From Luteibacter sp. UNCMF331Sha3.1 (GTDB lineage: Bacteria > Pseudomonadota > Gammaproteobacteria > Xanthomonadales > Rhodanobacteraceae), in the NCBI RefSeq assembly GCF_900109915.1, contig NZ_FOBU01000001.1, forward strand, positions 1,697,004 through 1,761,003: a stretch of DNA of 64,000 nucleotides. The letters are read 5' to 3'. Below are positions 32,689-41,213 of this stretch, one piece after another. Positions within the stretch are counted from its first letter, which is position 1. Each line of letters opens with the position of its first letter. A model generated the notes under the pieces. The model made no database searches. It saw nothing but the letters and a program-made list of their open reading frames with translations, and was not told the DNA's origin. The position numbers and the translations under genes are program-made.

Positions 32689-33405
32689 ATGACCGAACTC
32701 GCCGTGGTCGTGCCCGTCTTCAACGAGCGCGACAACATCCCGCCCCTTCTCGCCGAGATCGCCTCGGCCCTGCGCGGCCGGATCGACTTCGAGATCATCT
32801 ACGTCGACGACGACAGCACCGACGACAGCGTCGCCGTGCTCACCGCCGCCCGCGCGCAGTACCCGGAACTCCGCATCATCCGCCACGTCACGCGCAGCGG
32901 GCAGAGCACCGCGGTGTCCAACGGCGTCCGCGCGGCCCGCGCGCCGTGGATCGCCACGCTCGACGGCGACGGCCAGAACGACCCCGCCGACATCCCGAAG
33001 CTGCTGGCCGCCCGTGCCGGTGCCGCGCCCGAGCTGAAGCTCTTCGCCGGCTGGCGCGTCACGCGCCGCGACAGCTTCAACAAGCGCATCTCGTCGAAGA
33101 TCGCCAACGCGGTCCGCTCTCGCATGCTTCAGGACGACACGCCGGACACGGGCTGCGGCCTCAAGCTGTTCGAGCGCGAGACCTTCCTGCGCCTTCCCTA
33201 CTTCGACCACATGCACCGCTATCTGCCTGCCCTGGTGAAGCGCGCCGGCTTCGCGAGCCAGAGCGTGCCGGTCGGTCACCGTCCGCGCACGGCGGGCACC
33301 TCGAAGTACGGCATGCTCGACCGCCTCTGGGTCGGCCTGGCCGACCTGCGCGGCGTGGCGTGGCTCATGCGCCGGGCCAAGGTCACGCGCACCGAAGAGA
33401 TCTGA
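32689..33405 (+). CDS. GT2-family glycosyltransferase (dolichol-phosphate-mannose-synthase-like)
   Basis: A 238-residue GT-A enzyme starting MTELAVVVPVFNERDNI. The catalytic acidic motifs are DDDSTDDS (about 45), ATLDGDGQNDP (about 93) and the acceptor-region TGCGLKLF (about 158). No C-terminal membrane helices are present. Such enzymes transfer a sugar from a nucleotide or lipid donor, often onto undecaprenyl phosphate. An ATG at 32644 is in frame, but GATAAT at 32648-32653 looks like the -10 box, so translation should begin at 32689. Confidence 0.88.
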   Translation: MTELAVVVPVFNERDNIPPLLAEIASALRGRIDFEIIYVDDDSTDDSVAVLTAARAQYPELRIIRHVTRSGQSTAVSNGVRAARAPWIATLDGDGQNDPADIPKLLAARAGAAPELKLFAGWRVTRRDSFNKRISSKIANAVRSRMLQDDTPDTGCGLKLFERETFLRLPYFDHMHRYLPALVKRAGFASQSVPVGHRPRTAGTSKYGMLDRLWVGLADLRGVAWLMRRAKVTRTEEI

Positions 33406-33416
33406 CAGCGGTATGT

Positions 33417-33442
33417 GTAGGAGCCGCTATAGCGGCTCCTAC
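33417..33442. terminator. Bidirectional terminator-like palindrome between convergent genes
   Basis: A 26-bp perfect palindrome centred on GCCGCTATAGCGGC, starting GTAGGAGC and ending GCTCCTAC. It lies 12 bases after the GT2 stop and 15 bases before the stop of the patatin-like gene on the other strand. It has the GGAGCC head of the repeat family and probably ends both transcripts. Confidence 0.8.
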
Positions 33443-33456
33443 GGGAGCCGCGATGC

Positions 33457-34398
33457 TCAGCGCGACAGCACCCGCGGATGCCATGCATCCAGCATCGCCG
33501 CGGTACGCTCGCGCCCCAGCTCGATGAGCTCTCGCGCGCGGTAGAACTCGTACACCGCCGACACGTTGCGCGGAATCTCCACCAGAAGGTCCGGCGGATA
33601 CGCCGCGAGGCGCAGGCGCGACAGGTTCGCCTGCATGAGGTCCATCGACTGCGTCATGAGGTCGAACGCGCCGGGATCGCGTGTCTTGGTTTCGCCCAGC
33701 GGCAACACCTTGCCGATCAGACGGCCCAGCTTCGCGACATAGCCGGCATCGGAGACGGCCGTGACGTCCTTCTCGGGAGCTTTCGGGAATTGCGCCGCGC
33801 CGTCCACGCTCACCGCGATCACGTAGTCGGCGTCTTCGCGCATCAACGGAAGCACCGGGAGCGGATTGAGCAGTGCGCCGTCGACGAGGCGGCGTCCTTC
33901 ATGGGCGTACGGACGGAACAGCGTGGGGATCGCGATCGACGCGCGGATCGCGTCGAACAGCGGGCCCTTCGTCAGCCACACTTCGCGCTCGCGATCGATG
34001 TCGGTGGCCACCGCGGTATACGCGATGTCCAGTTCCTCGATGTTGACCTCGCCGATGAGTTCGCGCAGCGCGGCCATGATCCGGTCGCCCTTGATGAACC
34101 CGCCGCCCGAGAAACTCCAGTCGACCAGTCGCAGCACGTCGAAACGCGCGAGCGTCGATACCCAGTCGCGGTAGATGTCGAGCTTGCCCATGCCGTAGAT
34201 GCCGCCGATCAGCGCACCCATCGACGTGCCCGCGATCGCGACGATCTCGAAGCCGCGCTCCTCGAGCACTTCGATCGCGCCGATGTGCGCCAGGCCCTTC
34301 GCCGCGCCGGCACCGAGCGCCAGGGCGACGCGCGGCTTGCGCGGTTCGCCGCTCGAGGCCGGCACCGCGCCGGGATCTGCGATGTCGAGGTCGCTCAT
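33457..34398 (-). CDS. Patatin-like phospholipase, RssA type
   Basis: A 313-residue protein with the patatin lipase signature: the oxyanion-hole GAGAAKG, the nucleophile elbow GTSMG (about residue 59), and the DGA dyad aspartate (VDGALLNPLPV). No signal peptide or membrane helix is seen, so it is probably cytoplasmic or membrane-associated. RssA-like proteins hydrolyse acyl esters; their role is poorly defined. The gene begins ten bases after the WYL regulator gene, which suggests an operon. Confidence 0.88.
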   Translation of the reverse strand: MSDLDIADPGAVPASSGEPRKPRVALALGAGAAKGLAHIGAIEVLEERGFEIVAIAGTSMGALIGGIYGMGKLDIYRDWVSTLARFDVLRLVDWSFSGGGFIKGDRIMAALRELIGEVNIEELDIAYTAVATDIDREREVWLTKGPLFDAIRASIAIPTLFRPYAHEGRRLVDGALLNPLPVLPLMREDADYVIAVSVDGAAQFPKAPEKDVTAVSDAGYVAKLGRLIGKVLPLGETKTRDPGAFDLMTQSMDLMQANLSRLRLAAYPPDLLVEIPRNVSAVYEFYRARELIELGRERTAAMLDAWHPRVLSR

Positions 34399-34408
34399 GG
34401 ACGGCCTT

Positions 34409-35398
34409 TCAGTGGTGGTTGCCGTTCGCCTGATAGCCGGACAACGCCAGCTGCAGCAGGATCTTCATTTCTTCGCGGAGCGGCAACGGCGAGACGATCT
34501 CGGCGTCGGGTCCGTACTTCAGCACGTCCATCAGCAGTTCGCGCGAATTGGAGTACGGCACCTTGAGTTCGTAGCGGCCGTCGGGCAGCCACTCGCCCTT
34601 CTGCTGCGAATGCCAGTGTTCGTCGGCGACCCAGCGCGCCGCATGCGACGAGAACCGGATCGTCGCCCAGGCCTTCGGCTTGCCGGCGAAGATGCCGTAG
34701 CTCGACGCGAGCAGATCGTTGAGCTCGGCGTCCTCGACGTCCTTCGCCTTCGCGTCCAGGGCCTGCGGATCGGCGATGCGATCGACGGCGAAACTACGCA
34801 GCGCCTCGCGGTCGTGATCCCACACGTCGAGGTACCAGTTGTCGCGATAGTGCGTGAGGCGCTGCGGCGACACCGTGCGCTTGGTGTCGGAATTGGTGGT
34901 GCGCGCCTTGTACCGGAACGTGACCTGGCGGCGCTCGAGCACGGCGCCCGCGACGATACGGAACACCTGCTGGTCCATCTTGCGCGCACCCCACGAGATC
35001 ACGCGGATGCGGTCGACAGGCAGCGCCTTGCCGCTGCCGTGATCGGAGAGCAGCCGTTCGATGCGCGCCTTGAACGGTGCGAGCGCGCCGGCGAGCACGC
35101 CGGGATCGGATCGCCCGATCAGCTCGTTCAGTGCCATCAACGCGGCGAGCTCGTCGCTGGTCAGCCAGAGGCCGGGCAGCTCGAAACTGTCGCCTTCGCC
35201 GGCCTCGTAGCGGAACGACGCCTGGTCGCCGGCCACGCTCTGCACGGGCGCGCCCAGCGCGTCGCGCAGGAAAGCGACGTCGCGATAGAGCGTGGCTCGC
35301 GAGCATTCCAGCTCGTCCATCAGTCGCGAGAGGGGCACCGGGTAATGGGCCGACTTCAGCAGTCGGTGCAGTGTCAGAATGCGCTCGTAGCGGTCCAT
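34409..35398 (-). CDS. WYL-domain transcriptional regulator (YafY type)
   Basis: A 329-residue protein starting MDRYERILTLHRLL. The N-terminal helix-turn-helix (about 1-60, SRLMDELECSRATLYRDVAFLRDAL) is followed by a WYL domain (about 130-220, with NWYLDVWDHDREALRSFAVDRI) and a C-terminal extension. WYL regulators bind nucleic acids or other small ligands and act on DNA-damage, defence or metabolic genes. The start at 35398 excludes a low-quality N-terminal extension to 35587. It is probably co-transcribed with the patatin-like gene. Confidence 0.88.
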   Translation of the reverse strand: MDRYERILTLHRLLKSAHYPVPLSRLMDELECSRATLYRDVAFLRDALGAPVQSVAGDQASFRYEAGEGDSFELPGLWLTSDELAALMALNELIGRSDPGVLAGALAPFKARIERLLSDHGSGKALPVDRIRVISWGARKMDQQVFRIVAGAVLERRQVTFRYKARTTNSDTKRTVSPQRLTHYRDNWYLDVWDHDREALRSFAVDRIADPQALDAKAKDVEDAELNDLLASSYGIFAGKPKAWATIRFSSHAARWVADEHWHSQQKGEWLPDGRYELKVPYSNSRELLMDVLKYGPDAEIVSPLPLREEMKILLQLALSGYQANGNHH

Positions 35399-35602
35399 TG
35401 GGGTGTCGCCGGCAGATGGAGCTTCGGGAAGTGTGTCCGCGTGGGCGTGATGCCCATATGTACGCAACCCAAGCATGGCGTCGGCCGCAGCGGTCCGCAA
35501 GAGAGGCCGTGCTGGACGTCCTGTAGGGGCCGCCGGTTTGCGCCCGGGGCCAATAGGCGCAAAAATGCTGCTTTGCGATTCTCCCAAGGCCCTCCCCCGA
35601 CC

Positions 35603-36538
35603 ATGGCGGAACCGAACGAGGCTCGCTCCGCGGTGCTGGGCCCGATGGGTCGGCCGGACGCGGGGGAACCTGCCCGCAACCTGTTCTCTACCCCGATCGT
35701 GGTCGTGCAGACGGCCACTTCGACGGGCTACGGCCTGTGGATGGTGCTGGGGACGGCGTTGGCGCTCGGTCTGTACCCCGACGGCCGTGGCGAGGTGCTC
35801 GCGCCGCTCACCGTCGGGCTCGCGTTGACCGCTACCGGGCTTCTGGCGACCTGCCTGCGACTACCTTTCGCGGCCGACTGGCACGGCTGGAATCCCGCCC
35901 AGCGGATGATGCCGACGGTCGAGGGCATGATCGCGATGGTCAATTTCCTGCCCATGCTCGCGCTCGCGGGCCTCGCGCGCGGTGAAAACGACTTCTGGGC
36001 CACCCGTGTCGCCGGCGGCATCCTCGCCGCGAGCAGCCTGGCGACGCTGGTGTATACCGCCCGCGCCGCGTCGCGCGACCTGGCGCCCCGCGTAGCGTCG
36101 ATCGCCAACGCGCAGCCGGTCGGACGAGTGGTGTCCGCCCTGTTCGCCGGCGGTCTCTGGCTCTGGCTCTGCATCGCCCTGCAGTCCGAGACGCCGGCGG
36201 ATCCGGTCAATCCCTGGCGGATGGCCCTGCTCGGGGTCGCGCTCGCGCTGGGGCTGGTCGAAGGCATGCGCTGGCGGGCACTCGTCCAGCTGGCGGCGGC
36301 GCATGGCGACGCGCAACTCACGTCCGCGGGCCGGGGACCCTTGCGGTTGCTGGGCTGGCGGGTCTGCGTGGCGCTGCTGTCGGTGGGGTTGCCGTCGTTG
36401 CTGCTGCTCTCCCACCCCGCTGGCCGGGCGCATGCGCTGGCCGCCGGTCTGGGGGCGTTAAGCTGCGTTATCGGTCAATGTCTCGAGCAGCGGCTCTATG
36501 GCCGCGCCTACGGCAGGCTCACGGCCAGCCACGCATGA
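35603..36538 (+). CDS. Eight-helix inner-membrane protein, possibly DmsC-like
   Basis: A 311-residue protein starting MAEPNEARSAVLGPM. A soluble N-terminus of about 30 residues is followed by eight predicted helices. The layout (an F-S-T-P-I-V-V-V-Q-T-A first helix, WRMALLGVALALGLVEGMRW late, and a final helix ending GQCLEQRLYGRAYG) resembles the eight-helix DmsC anchor family of molybdoenzyme complexes. No DmsA- or DmsB-like gene is present, so this is weak inference. It lies upstream of the DUF481 gene, with 84 bases between them. Confidence 0.6.
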   Translation: MAEPNEARSAVLGPMGRPDAGEPARNLFSTPIVVVQTATSTGYGLWMVLGTALALGLYPDGRGEVLAPLTVGLALTATGLLATCLRLPFAADWHGWNPAQRMMPTVEGMIAMVNFLPMLALAGLARGENDFWATRVAGGILAASSLATLVYTARAASRDLAPRVASIANAQPVGRVVSALFAGGLWLWLCIALQSETPADPVNPWRMALLGVALALGLVEGMRWRALVQLAAAHGDAQLTSAGRGPLRLLGWRVCVALLSVGLPSLLLLSHPAGRAHALAAGLGALSCVIGQCLEQRLYGRAYGRLTASHA

Positions 36539-36622
36539 ATACCGATCGGGCGCGGGGGCGCCACCGGCCATCCCCAGGGCCGGACCCATTCCAACGAGTT
36601 TCCTTCCACATCCGGGTAGACG

Positions 36623-37474
36623 ATGAAAAAACTGCTGATCGCCACGCTCGTTCTTGCCGCCCTGCCGTTCACGGCATCGGCGCAGGACGCCAACGCCAAT
36701 TCGAACAGCGCCCAGAACGGCGGCTGGACCGGCTCGGGCGAATTCGGTTTCGCCTCGTCGCGCGGTAACTCGCGGTCCGAGAACGCCAACGCCAAGCTCG
36801 GCCTGAGCCAGGAAAACGAGCTGTGGAAGAACAACTTCTACCTCAACGGCCTGCGCTCCAAGGGTGAGGTGACCGTCGAAGACCAGGACGGCAACCCGGT
36901 CGACAAGTTCAGCACCACCGCCAACCGTTACGACACCGGCGCGTCCGTGGGCTACAAGTTCGACCCGCGCAGCTACGTCGTGACGGCCGCGCGTTACGAG
37001 CACGACGACTTCGGCGCCAACATCTGGCAGGGCATCATCTCGATCGGCTACGGCTACATCGCGCTGAAGAACGAGCGTGCCGAGCTCTCCTTCGAAATCG
37101 GTCCCGGTTTCAAGCGCTACCAGCCGGCCAACTCGACGCGCGCCGTGCTCAACGCGGATGGCACGCCGGCGACGGACGCCGAAGGCAACGCGCTCAGCGA
37201 AACCTATAAGCCGGATGCCGAGAAGGAAGTGGTCGGCCGTGGCCTGATCAACGCCAAGTACCGCCTCACCGACAACACGGCGCTGGAAGACACGCTGCTG
37301 GTCGAAGCGGGCTCGAAGAACCAGTACTACCAGAACGACATCGGCCTCTCGGTCAGCATGACGAAGAAGATGGCGCTCAAGGTGGGCTATCAGATCCGTT
37401 ACAACAGCGATACGCAGCCCGGGACGGTGAAGACCGACAAGCTGACGACGACGAATCTGGTCTACAACTTCTGA
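36623..37474 (+). CDS. DUF481-family outer-membrane beta-barrel protein (YdiY-like)
   Basis: A 283-residue protein. A signal peptide (about 1-21, ending ASAQ) is followed by alternating strands ending in the aromatic LVYNF, typical of an outer-membrane barrel. The early segment GGWTGSGEFGFASSRGNSRS is the DUF481 hallmark (G-x-x-x-S-x-G-N-S). Members are thought to be salt- or acid-induced, but their transport role is unknown. Downstream lies a REP-like pair, then hemC on the other strand. Confidence 0.88.
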   Translation: MKKLLIATLVLAALPFTASAQDANANSNSAQNGGWTGSGEFGFASSRGNSRSENANAKLGLSQENELWKNNFYLNGLRSKGEVTVEDQDGNPVDKFSTTANRYDTGASVGYKFDPRSYVVTAARYEHDDFGANIWQGIISIGYGYIALKNERAELSFEIGPGFKRYQPANSTRAVLNADGTPATDAEGNALSETYKPDAEKEVVGRGLINAKYRLTDNTALEDTLLVEAGSKNQYYQNDIGLSVSMTKKMALKVGYQIRYNSDTQPGTVKTDKLTTTNLVYNF

Positions 37475-37480
37475 CGCGAT

Positions 37481-37544
37481 GGGAGCCAGCCTGCTGGCGA
37501 AGGTTGCTTGCCGCGGCCACCCTTCGCCAGCAGGCTGGCTCCAC
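37481..37544. repeat. REP-like inverted pair, class B
   Basis: The left arm GGGAGCCAGCCTGCTGGCGA (37481-37500) is complementary to the right arm at 37522-37544, with a 20-base loop. It lies between the convergent DUF481 and hemC genes and may end both transcripts. Confidence 0.85.
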
Positions 37545-37561
37545 CGTAGAGCGTCTCGCGA

Positions 37562-38482
37562 TCAGCGCTGTGGCTTCAGGAACTCCGCCGCACCCTGCGC
37601 GATCAGCATCGCGGCCACTTCGTGGCCGAGCTCGACCGGCTTGTCCGCCGCGAAATCCGCCTGGGCGACCAGCAGGTCGCCGGTGGCGGCGTTGCCGACC
37701 ATCCCATGCAGCGTGAGGCCGTGTTCGGCCACGACGCACCACGCACCGATCGCCACCGCGCAGCTCCCGCCGAGCTGTGCATTGAGGGCGCGCTCCGCGT
37801 TGACGGCCAGCAACGTGTCGGCATCGTTGAGCACGGCGAGCAGATCGCGCACGCGTGCGTCGTCGGCGCGGGACTCCACCGCGATCGCGCCCTGGCCCGG
37901 CGCCGGCAGCCAGTCGGGGCTGGCGAGGCGCAGGGTGATGCGATGGGACAGGCCCAGGCGATCCACGCCGGCGCAGGCGAGGATGATCGCTTCGTAATGG
38001 CCGTCGTCGAGCTTCGCCAGCCGCGTGTTCACGTTGCCGCGCAGGTCCAGCAGCTGAAGGTCCGGACGCAGGGCACGCAGCTGCGCCTGGCGCCGCAACG
38101 ACGAGGTGCCCACGCGTGCGCCGTTCGGAAGGTCGGCGATGCTCTTGTAGTGGTTGCTGATGAAGGCGTCGGCGGCGTCGGCGCGGGGCAGGATCGCCGA
38201 GAGCACGAAGCCCTCGTCGAGCTCGGCCGGCACGTCCTTCAGCGAATGCACCGCGATGTCCGCGCGATCCTCGAGCATGGCGACCTCGAGTTCCTTCAGG
38301 AACAGGCCCTTGCCGCCGATGGTGGCGAGCGAGCGATCCAGGATCTCGTCGCCGCGCGTGGACAACGGCACCAGCTCCACCACCAGCCCCGGGTGCGCCT
38401 GGCGCAGCAGGGTGGCCACGTGCTCGGCTTGCCAGAGGGCCAGCGCGCTCTTGCGGGTGGCGATGCGAAGGGGTGCGGTCAT
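37562..38482 (-). CDS. hemC: Hydroxymethylbilane synthase (porphobilinogen deaminase)
   Basis: A 306-residue enzyme of haem biosynthesis. The N-terminal [17 protein letters not shown], the phosphate/substrate-contacting [16 protein letters not shown] and the cofactor-binding Cys in LGGSCAVA (about residue 240) are present. It joins four porphobilinogens on a dipyrromethane cofactor to give hydroxymethylbilane. It follows algR on the same strand, matching the algZ-algR-hemC order of Pseudomonas; a short hairpin separates them. Confidence 0.95.
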   Translation of the reverse strand: MTAPLRIATRKSALALWQAEHVATLLRQAHPGLVVELVPLSTRGDEILDRSLATIGGKGLFLKELEVAMLEDRADIAVHSLKDVPAELDEGFVLSAILPRADAADAFISNHYKSIADLPNGARVGTSSLRRQAQLRALRPDLQLLDLRGNVNTRLAKLDDGHYEAIILACAGVDRLGLSHRITLRLASPDWLPAPGQGAIAVESRADDARVRDLLAVLNDADTLLAVNAERALNAQLGGSCAVAIGAWCVVAEHGLTLHGMVGNAATGDLLVAQADFAADKPVELGHEVAAMLIAQGAAEFLKPQR

Positions 38483-38544
38483 GGTGAATCCGGGCTGACG
38501 TTCAGTCCGCCATTGTCTCGTAATCGCCGATCCGACGCAGCGTC

Positions 38545-38572
38545 GGTGGGAGCCAGCCTGCTGGCTCCCACC
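38545..38572. repeat. Minimal REP-like hairpin between algR and hemC
   Basis: GGTGGGAGCCAGC and GCTGGCTCCCACC flank only two bases, giving the shortest class B element of the window: the inner palindrome lies at the tip of the arms. It sits in the 97-base gap between algR and hemC, where it could reduce read-through into hemC. Confidence 0.8.
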
Positions 38573-38579
38573 CGATCAA

Positions 38580-39290
38580 TCACAACGGTGCGCGCAGGAG
38601 CTGGCGCACGGCCGGCAGGTTGCGGCGACTGACCTCGGGCGTGACGTCGGTGCCGGACAGGCGCGCGAGCACCCGCCCGTCGGCAAGGGTCTTCAGGCCC
38701 AGCAGGCGTTCGCGCGGCACGAGGCAGTTCCGGTGCAGGCGGACCAACCGCTCGCCGTGCGCGGCTTCGAGCTGGCGCAGCGACTCGTCGATCAGCCACA
38801 TCCCGCCGCCATGGTGGACGGCGACGTATTTCTCGTCCGCCAGCAGGTAGATCACCTCGGCGAGCGCGACGCGCACTTCGTCGGCGCCGCTGCGTGCGCG
38901 CAGCCACGCGCCGCGTTCCGTACGCGCCGCGGGCCGTCGCGCGCTGGCGCGGTCGAGCGCTTCTTCCAGGCGCTCGATGCGCACCGGCTTGAGCAGGTAA
39001 TCGGTAGCACCGAGATCGAAGGCGCTTAGTGCGTGCTGCTCGTATGCCGTGCAGAAGACGACCTGGGGCGGCGTGGTCAGCGACGCGAGCCGCCGCGCCA
39101 CGGCGGTGCCCGTGAGCCCCGGCATTTCGATATCGAGCAGCACCACGTCGGGTTGCAGGCTCGCGCACGCGTCGAGCGCCGCGTCGCCATCGGCGACCTC
39201 GCCCACCACGACGACGTCGGCGCGCCGCGCGAGCAGGCCGCGCAAGCGGAGCCGCGCGAGCGGTTCGTCATCGACGATCAGGACGCGCAC
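38580..39290 (-). CDS. algR: LytTR-family response regulator, AlgR type
   Basis: A 236-residue two-component regulator. The receiver domain (about 1-120) has the acidic pocket VDDEP, the phosphoacceptor Asp in VVLLDIEMPG and the Lys in YLLKPV. The C-terminal LytTR DNA-binding domain (about 140-236: VALAEVIYLLADEKYVAVHH, LVRLHRNCLVPRERL) recognises tandem repeats. GTG at 39290 fits the family start VRVLIVDDE and overlaps the sensor gene by 23 bases. In Pseudomonas AlgR controls type IV pili, alginate and biofilm genes. Confidence 0.92.
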   Translation of the reverse strand: MRVLIVDDEPLARLRLRGLLARRADVVVVGEVADGDAALDACASLQPDVVLLDIEMPGLTGTAVARRLASLTTPPQVVFCTAYEQHALSAFDLGATDYLLKPVRIERLEEALDRASARRPAARTERGAWLRARSGADEVRVALAEVIYLLADEKYVAVHHGGGMWLIDESLRQLEAAHGERLVRLHRNCLVPRERLLGLKTLADGRVLARLSGTDVTPEVSRRNLPAVRQLLRAPL

Positions 39291-40329
39291 GCGCGGACTC
39301 CGGCAGGAAGACGGTGACGACGAAACGGCCATCGTGCGACGCGGCCTCCACCGAGGCGCGCTCGCCGAAATGGAAGCGCACACGCTCGCGCACATTGCGC
39401 AGACCGTGGCCCGTGCCCGGCACGGCGGGCCCTTCCGACAGCGGATTGTCCACCACGAACTCGACGCCGCCGCGCGCGACGCGCCCGGTCAGCCGGACCG
39501 TGCCGCCGCTGCGGCTCGGCTGCACACCGTGGCGGATCGCGTTCTCGATCAGAGGCTGCAACAGCAGTCGGGGCATCGGAAGGTCCGTGGGAACGTCGAC
39601 CTCGCGCTCCACCCGCAACCGTTCGCCAAGACGCAGCGTTTCGATCTCGAGGTAGCGGTCCACCAGCGCCAGCTCGTCGCCGAGCGAGCCGACGGTGTCC
39701 TGATCGCTGCCGAGCGCCGCCCGGAACAGCTCGGCGAGGTTTTCGACCGTGCGCTCGGCGGCATCGGGATCGACGCGGATCAGCGTCGCCACCGCGTTCA
39801 TGCTGTTGAAGAGAAAGTGCGGACGGATGCGTGCCTGCAGGGCCGCGACCTGCGCCTGCGCGCTGGCCGCGACACGCGTCTGCCACTGCGCGACGACGTA
39901 GAAGTAGCGCAACAGGCCGGCGCCCAGCAGCCCGGTGGCGAGCACGCTGTCGCGCACGAAGCCGAACGTGGAATCAGGGCTGAGGCCGAGCGTGAGGTTG
40001 TGATCCAACCAGCTCACCGCCGCCGCGCTGGCGCCCACCGTGAGCACCAGCAACAGCCACACCGCCGCGTACGGCCACATCCACGACAGGCGCTGCATCC
40101 ACGGACGCAGCTTGCACAGCGCGACGGTCAGCAGCATCGAGAGCCAGCTGGTGAACAGCACGGCGATGCAGTAATCGCGCAGGTCGCCATCGTTACCGGG
40201 GGCCAGCCACATCAGCGTCACCGTGAGCGCACCGACCACCACCAACGCGAAAAGCACCGGCAGGCTGCAGAAATCGGGCAGCGGAGCCGACGGCGGACGC
40301 GGACTGGCGGGGAGCTCGGTGACGGACAT
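39268..40329 (-). CDS. algZ: LytS/AlgZ-type sensor histidine kinase
   Basis: A 353-residue protein. Four to six helices occupy about residues 20-155. The His_kinase domain begins with the phosphoacceptor ARIRPHFLFNSMNAVATLIR, and an ATPase domain follows (LIENAIRHG, then GTGHGLRNVRERV). It phosphorylates the AlgR-type regulator encoded by the next gene. ATG 40329 (MSVTELP) is preferred over 40404, whose extra 25 residues overlap the esterase gene. Confidence 0.9.
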   Translation of the reverse strand: MSVTELPASPRPPSAPLPDFCSLPVLFALVVVGALTVTLMWLAPGNDGDLRDYCIAVLFTSWLSMLLTVALCKLRPWMQRLSWMWPYAAVWLLLVLTVGASAAAVSWLDHNLTLGLSPDSTFGFVRDSVLATGLLGAGLLRYFYVVAQWQTRVAASAQAQVAALQARIRPHFLFNSMNAVATLIRVDPDAAERTVENLAELFRAALGSDQDTVGSLGDELALVDRYLEIETLRLGERLRVEREVDVPTDLPMPRLLLQPLIENAIRHGVQPSRSGGTVRLTGRVARGGVEFVVDNPLSEGPAVPGTGHGLRNVRERVRFHFGERASVEAASHDGRFVVTVFLPESARARPDRR

Positions 40330-40373
40330 GCCGCGAGTATGCCGGATGCCCGACGGAGCCGCCGCGCGCGGGA

Positions 40374-41042
40374 TCACGCGTCGGCGAAGCGCTCGGACAG
40401 CCATCCACGGATGTCCTCGATCTCGGAAAGGCTGACCTGGTGCGCCATCGGGTAGCTATGCCAGTCGATCCGGTGGCCGAGGGCTTCGAGCGCCTGTCGC
40501 GACTGTTCGCCGAGTGCGATCGGCACGATGGGATCGGCGGTGCCATGTCCCCAGAACACCGGCGTCGCATGATTGGCACCGCTGCGCTCCGCCTCGATCG
40601 TGTCGTGCAGCGGCAGGTAGGCGGACAGCACCAGGATGCCCGCCAGCGCATCGCGATGACGGAGGCCGGCGGACAGCGCCATCGCACCGCCCTGCGAGAA
40701 GCCGGCAAGCACGATGTGCGAGGCCGGCACGCCACGCTCGACCTCGCGCGCGATCAGCGCCTCCACTTCGACGATGGACGCGCGGATCCCCTCGGCGTCC
40801 TGGCGGTCGGCGATGGAAAGCCCCTTGATGTCGTACCACGCGCGCATCGGCGCGTTGTTGTTTACCGTGACGGGCCGCACCGGCGCATGCGGAAAGACGA
40901 AGCGGATACCCGGCCATGCGGGATCCACGAGCTCTGGCACGATCGGCGCGAAGTCGTTGCCGTCGGCACCGAGCCCATGCAGCCAGATCACGGACCAGAC
41001 AGGCGACGGCTGGGTTTCGTGTTCGACGGTCGGCAGCGGCAT
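40374..41042 (-). CDS. Carboxylesterase / lysophospholipase-like alpha/beta hydrolase
   Basis: A 222-residue enzyme of the abhydrolase_2 family (EstB/YpfH-like). It has the HGLGADGND motif near residue 21, the nucleophile GFSQGGAM (about 114), a later Asp in GTADPIV and His in MAHQVS. No signal peptide is present, so it is cytoplasmic. It hydrolyses short acyl esters; physiological substrate unknown. It ends 44 bases before algZ on the same strand and may share its transcript. Confidence 0.92.
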   Translation of the reverse strand: MPLPTVEHETQPSPVWSVIWLHGLGADGNDFAPIVPELVDPAWPGIRFVFPHAPVRPVTVNNNAPMRAWYDIKGLSIADRQDAEGIRASIVEVEALIAREVERGVPASHIVLAGFSQGGAMALSAGLRHRDALAGILVLSAYLPLHDTIEAERSGANHATPVFWGHGTADPIVPIALGEQSRQALEALGHRIDWHSYPMAHQVSLSEIEDIRGWLSERFADA

Positions 41043-41100
41043 GGGTCGGTTTCCGTTGGAAAAGACCCGAATCGTAGCAGGCGAGGTTCAGCCAGCGCCG

Positions 41101-41205
41101 ATCGCCAGCAGGCTGGCTCCCACCCTCCAGTAGCCATCAGGTGGAAGCCAGCCCGCTGGTGATCTGGTGGGAGCCAGCCTGCTGGCGATCCCGCGGCAGC
41201 GGGCA
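41101..41205. repeat. Cluster of three class B repeats, one with a CCGCGGCAGCGGG extension
   Basis: Three elements precede the esterase gene: a minus-strand copy (41101-41124), a degenerate plus-strand copy (41140-41163, GTGGAAGCC with several changes) and a complete plus-strand copy (41166-41205). The last continues with CCCGCGGCAGCGGGCA, a second palindrome, making a 40-bp composite. The same 40-bp composite, in reverse orientation, forms the core of the tandem array at 43282-43549. Confidence 0.85.
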
Positions 41206-41213
41206 TGTTTGCC

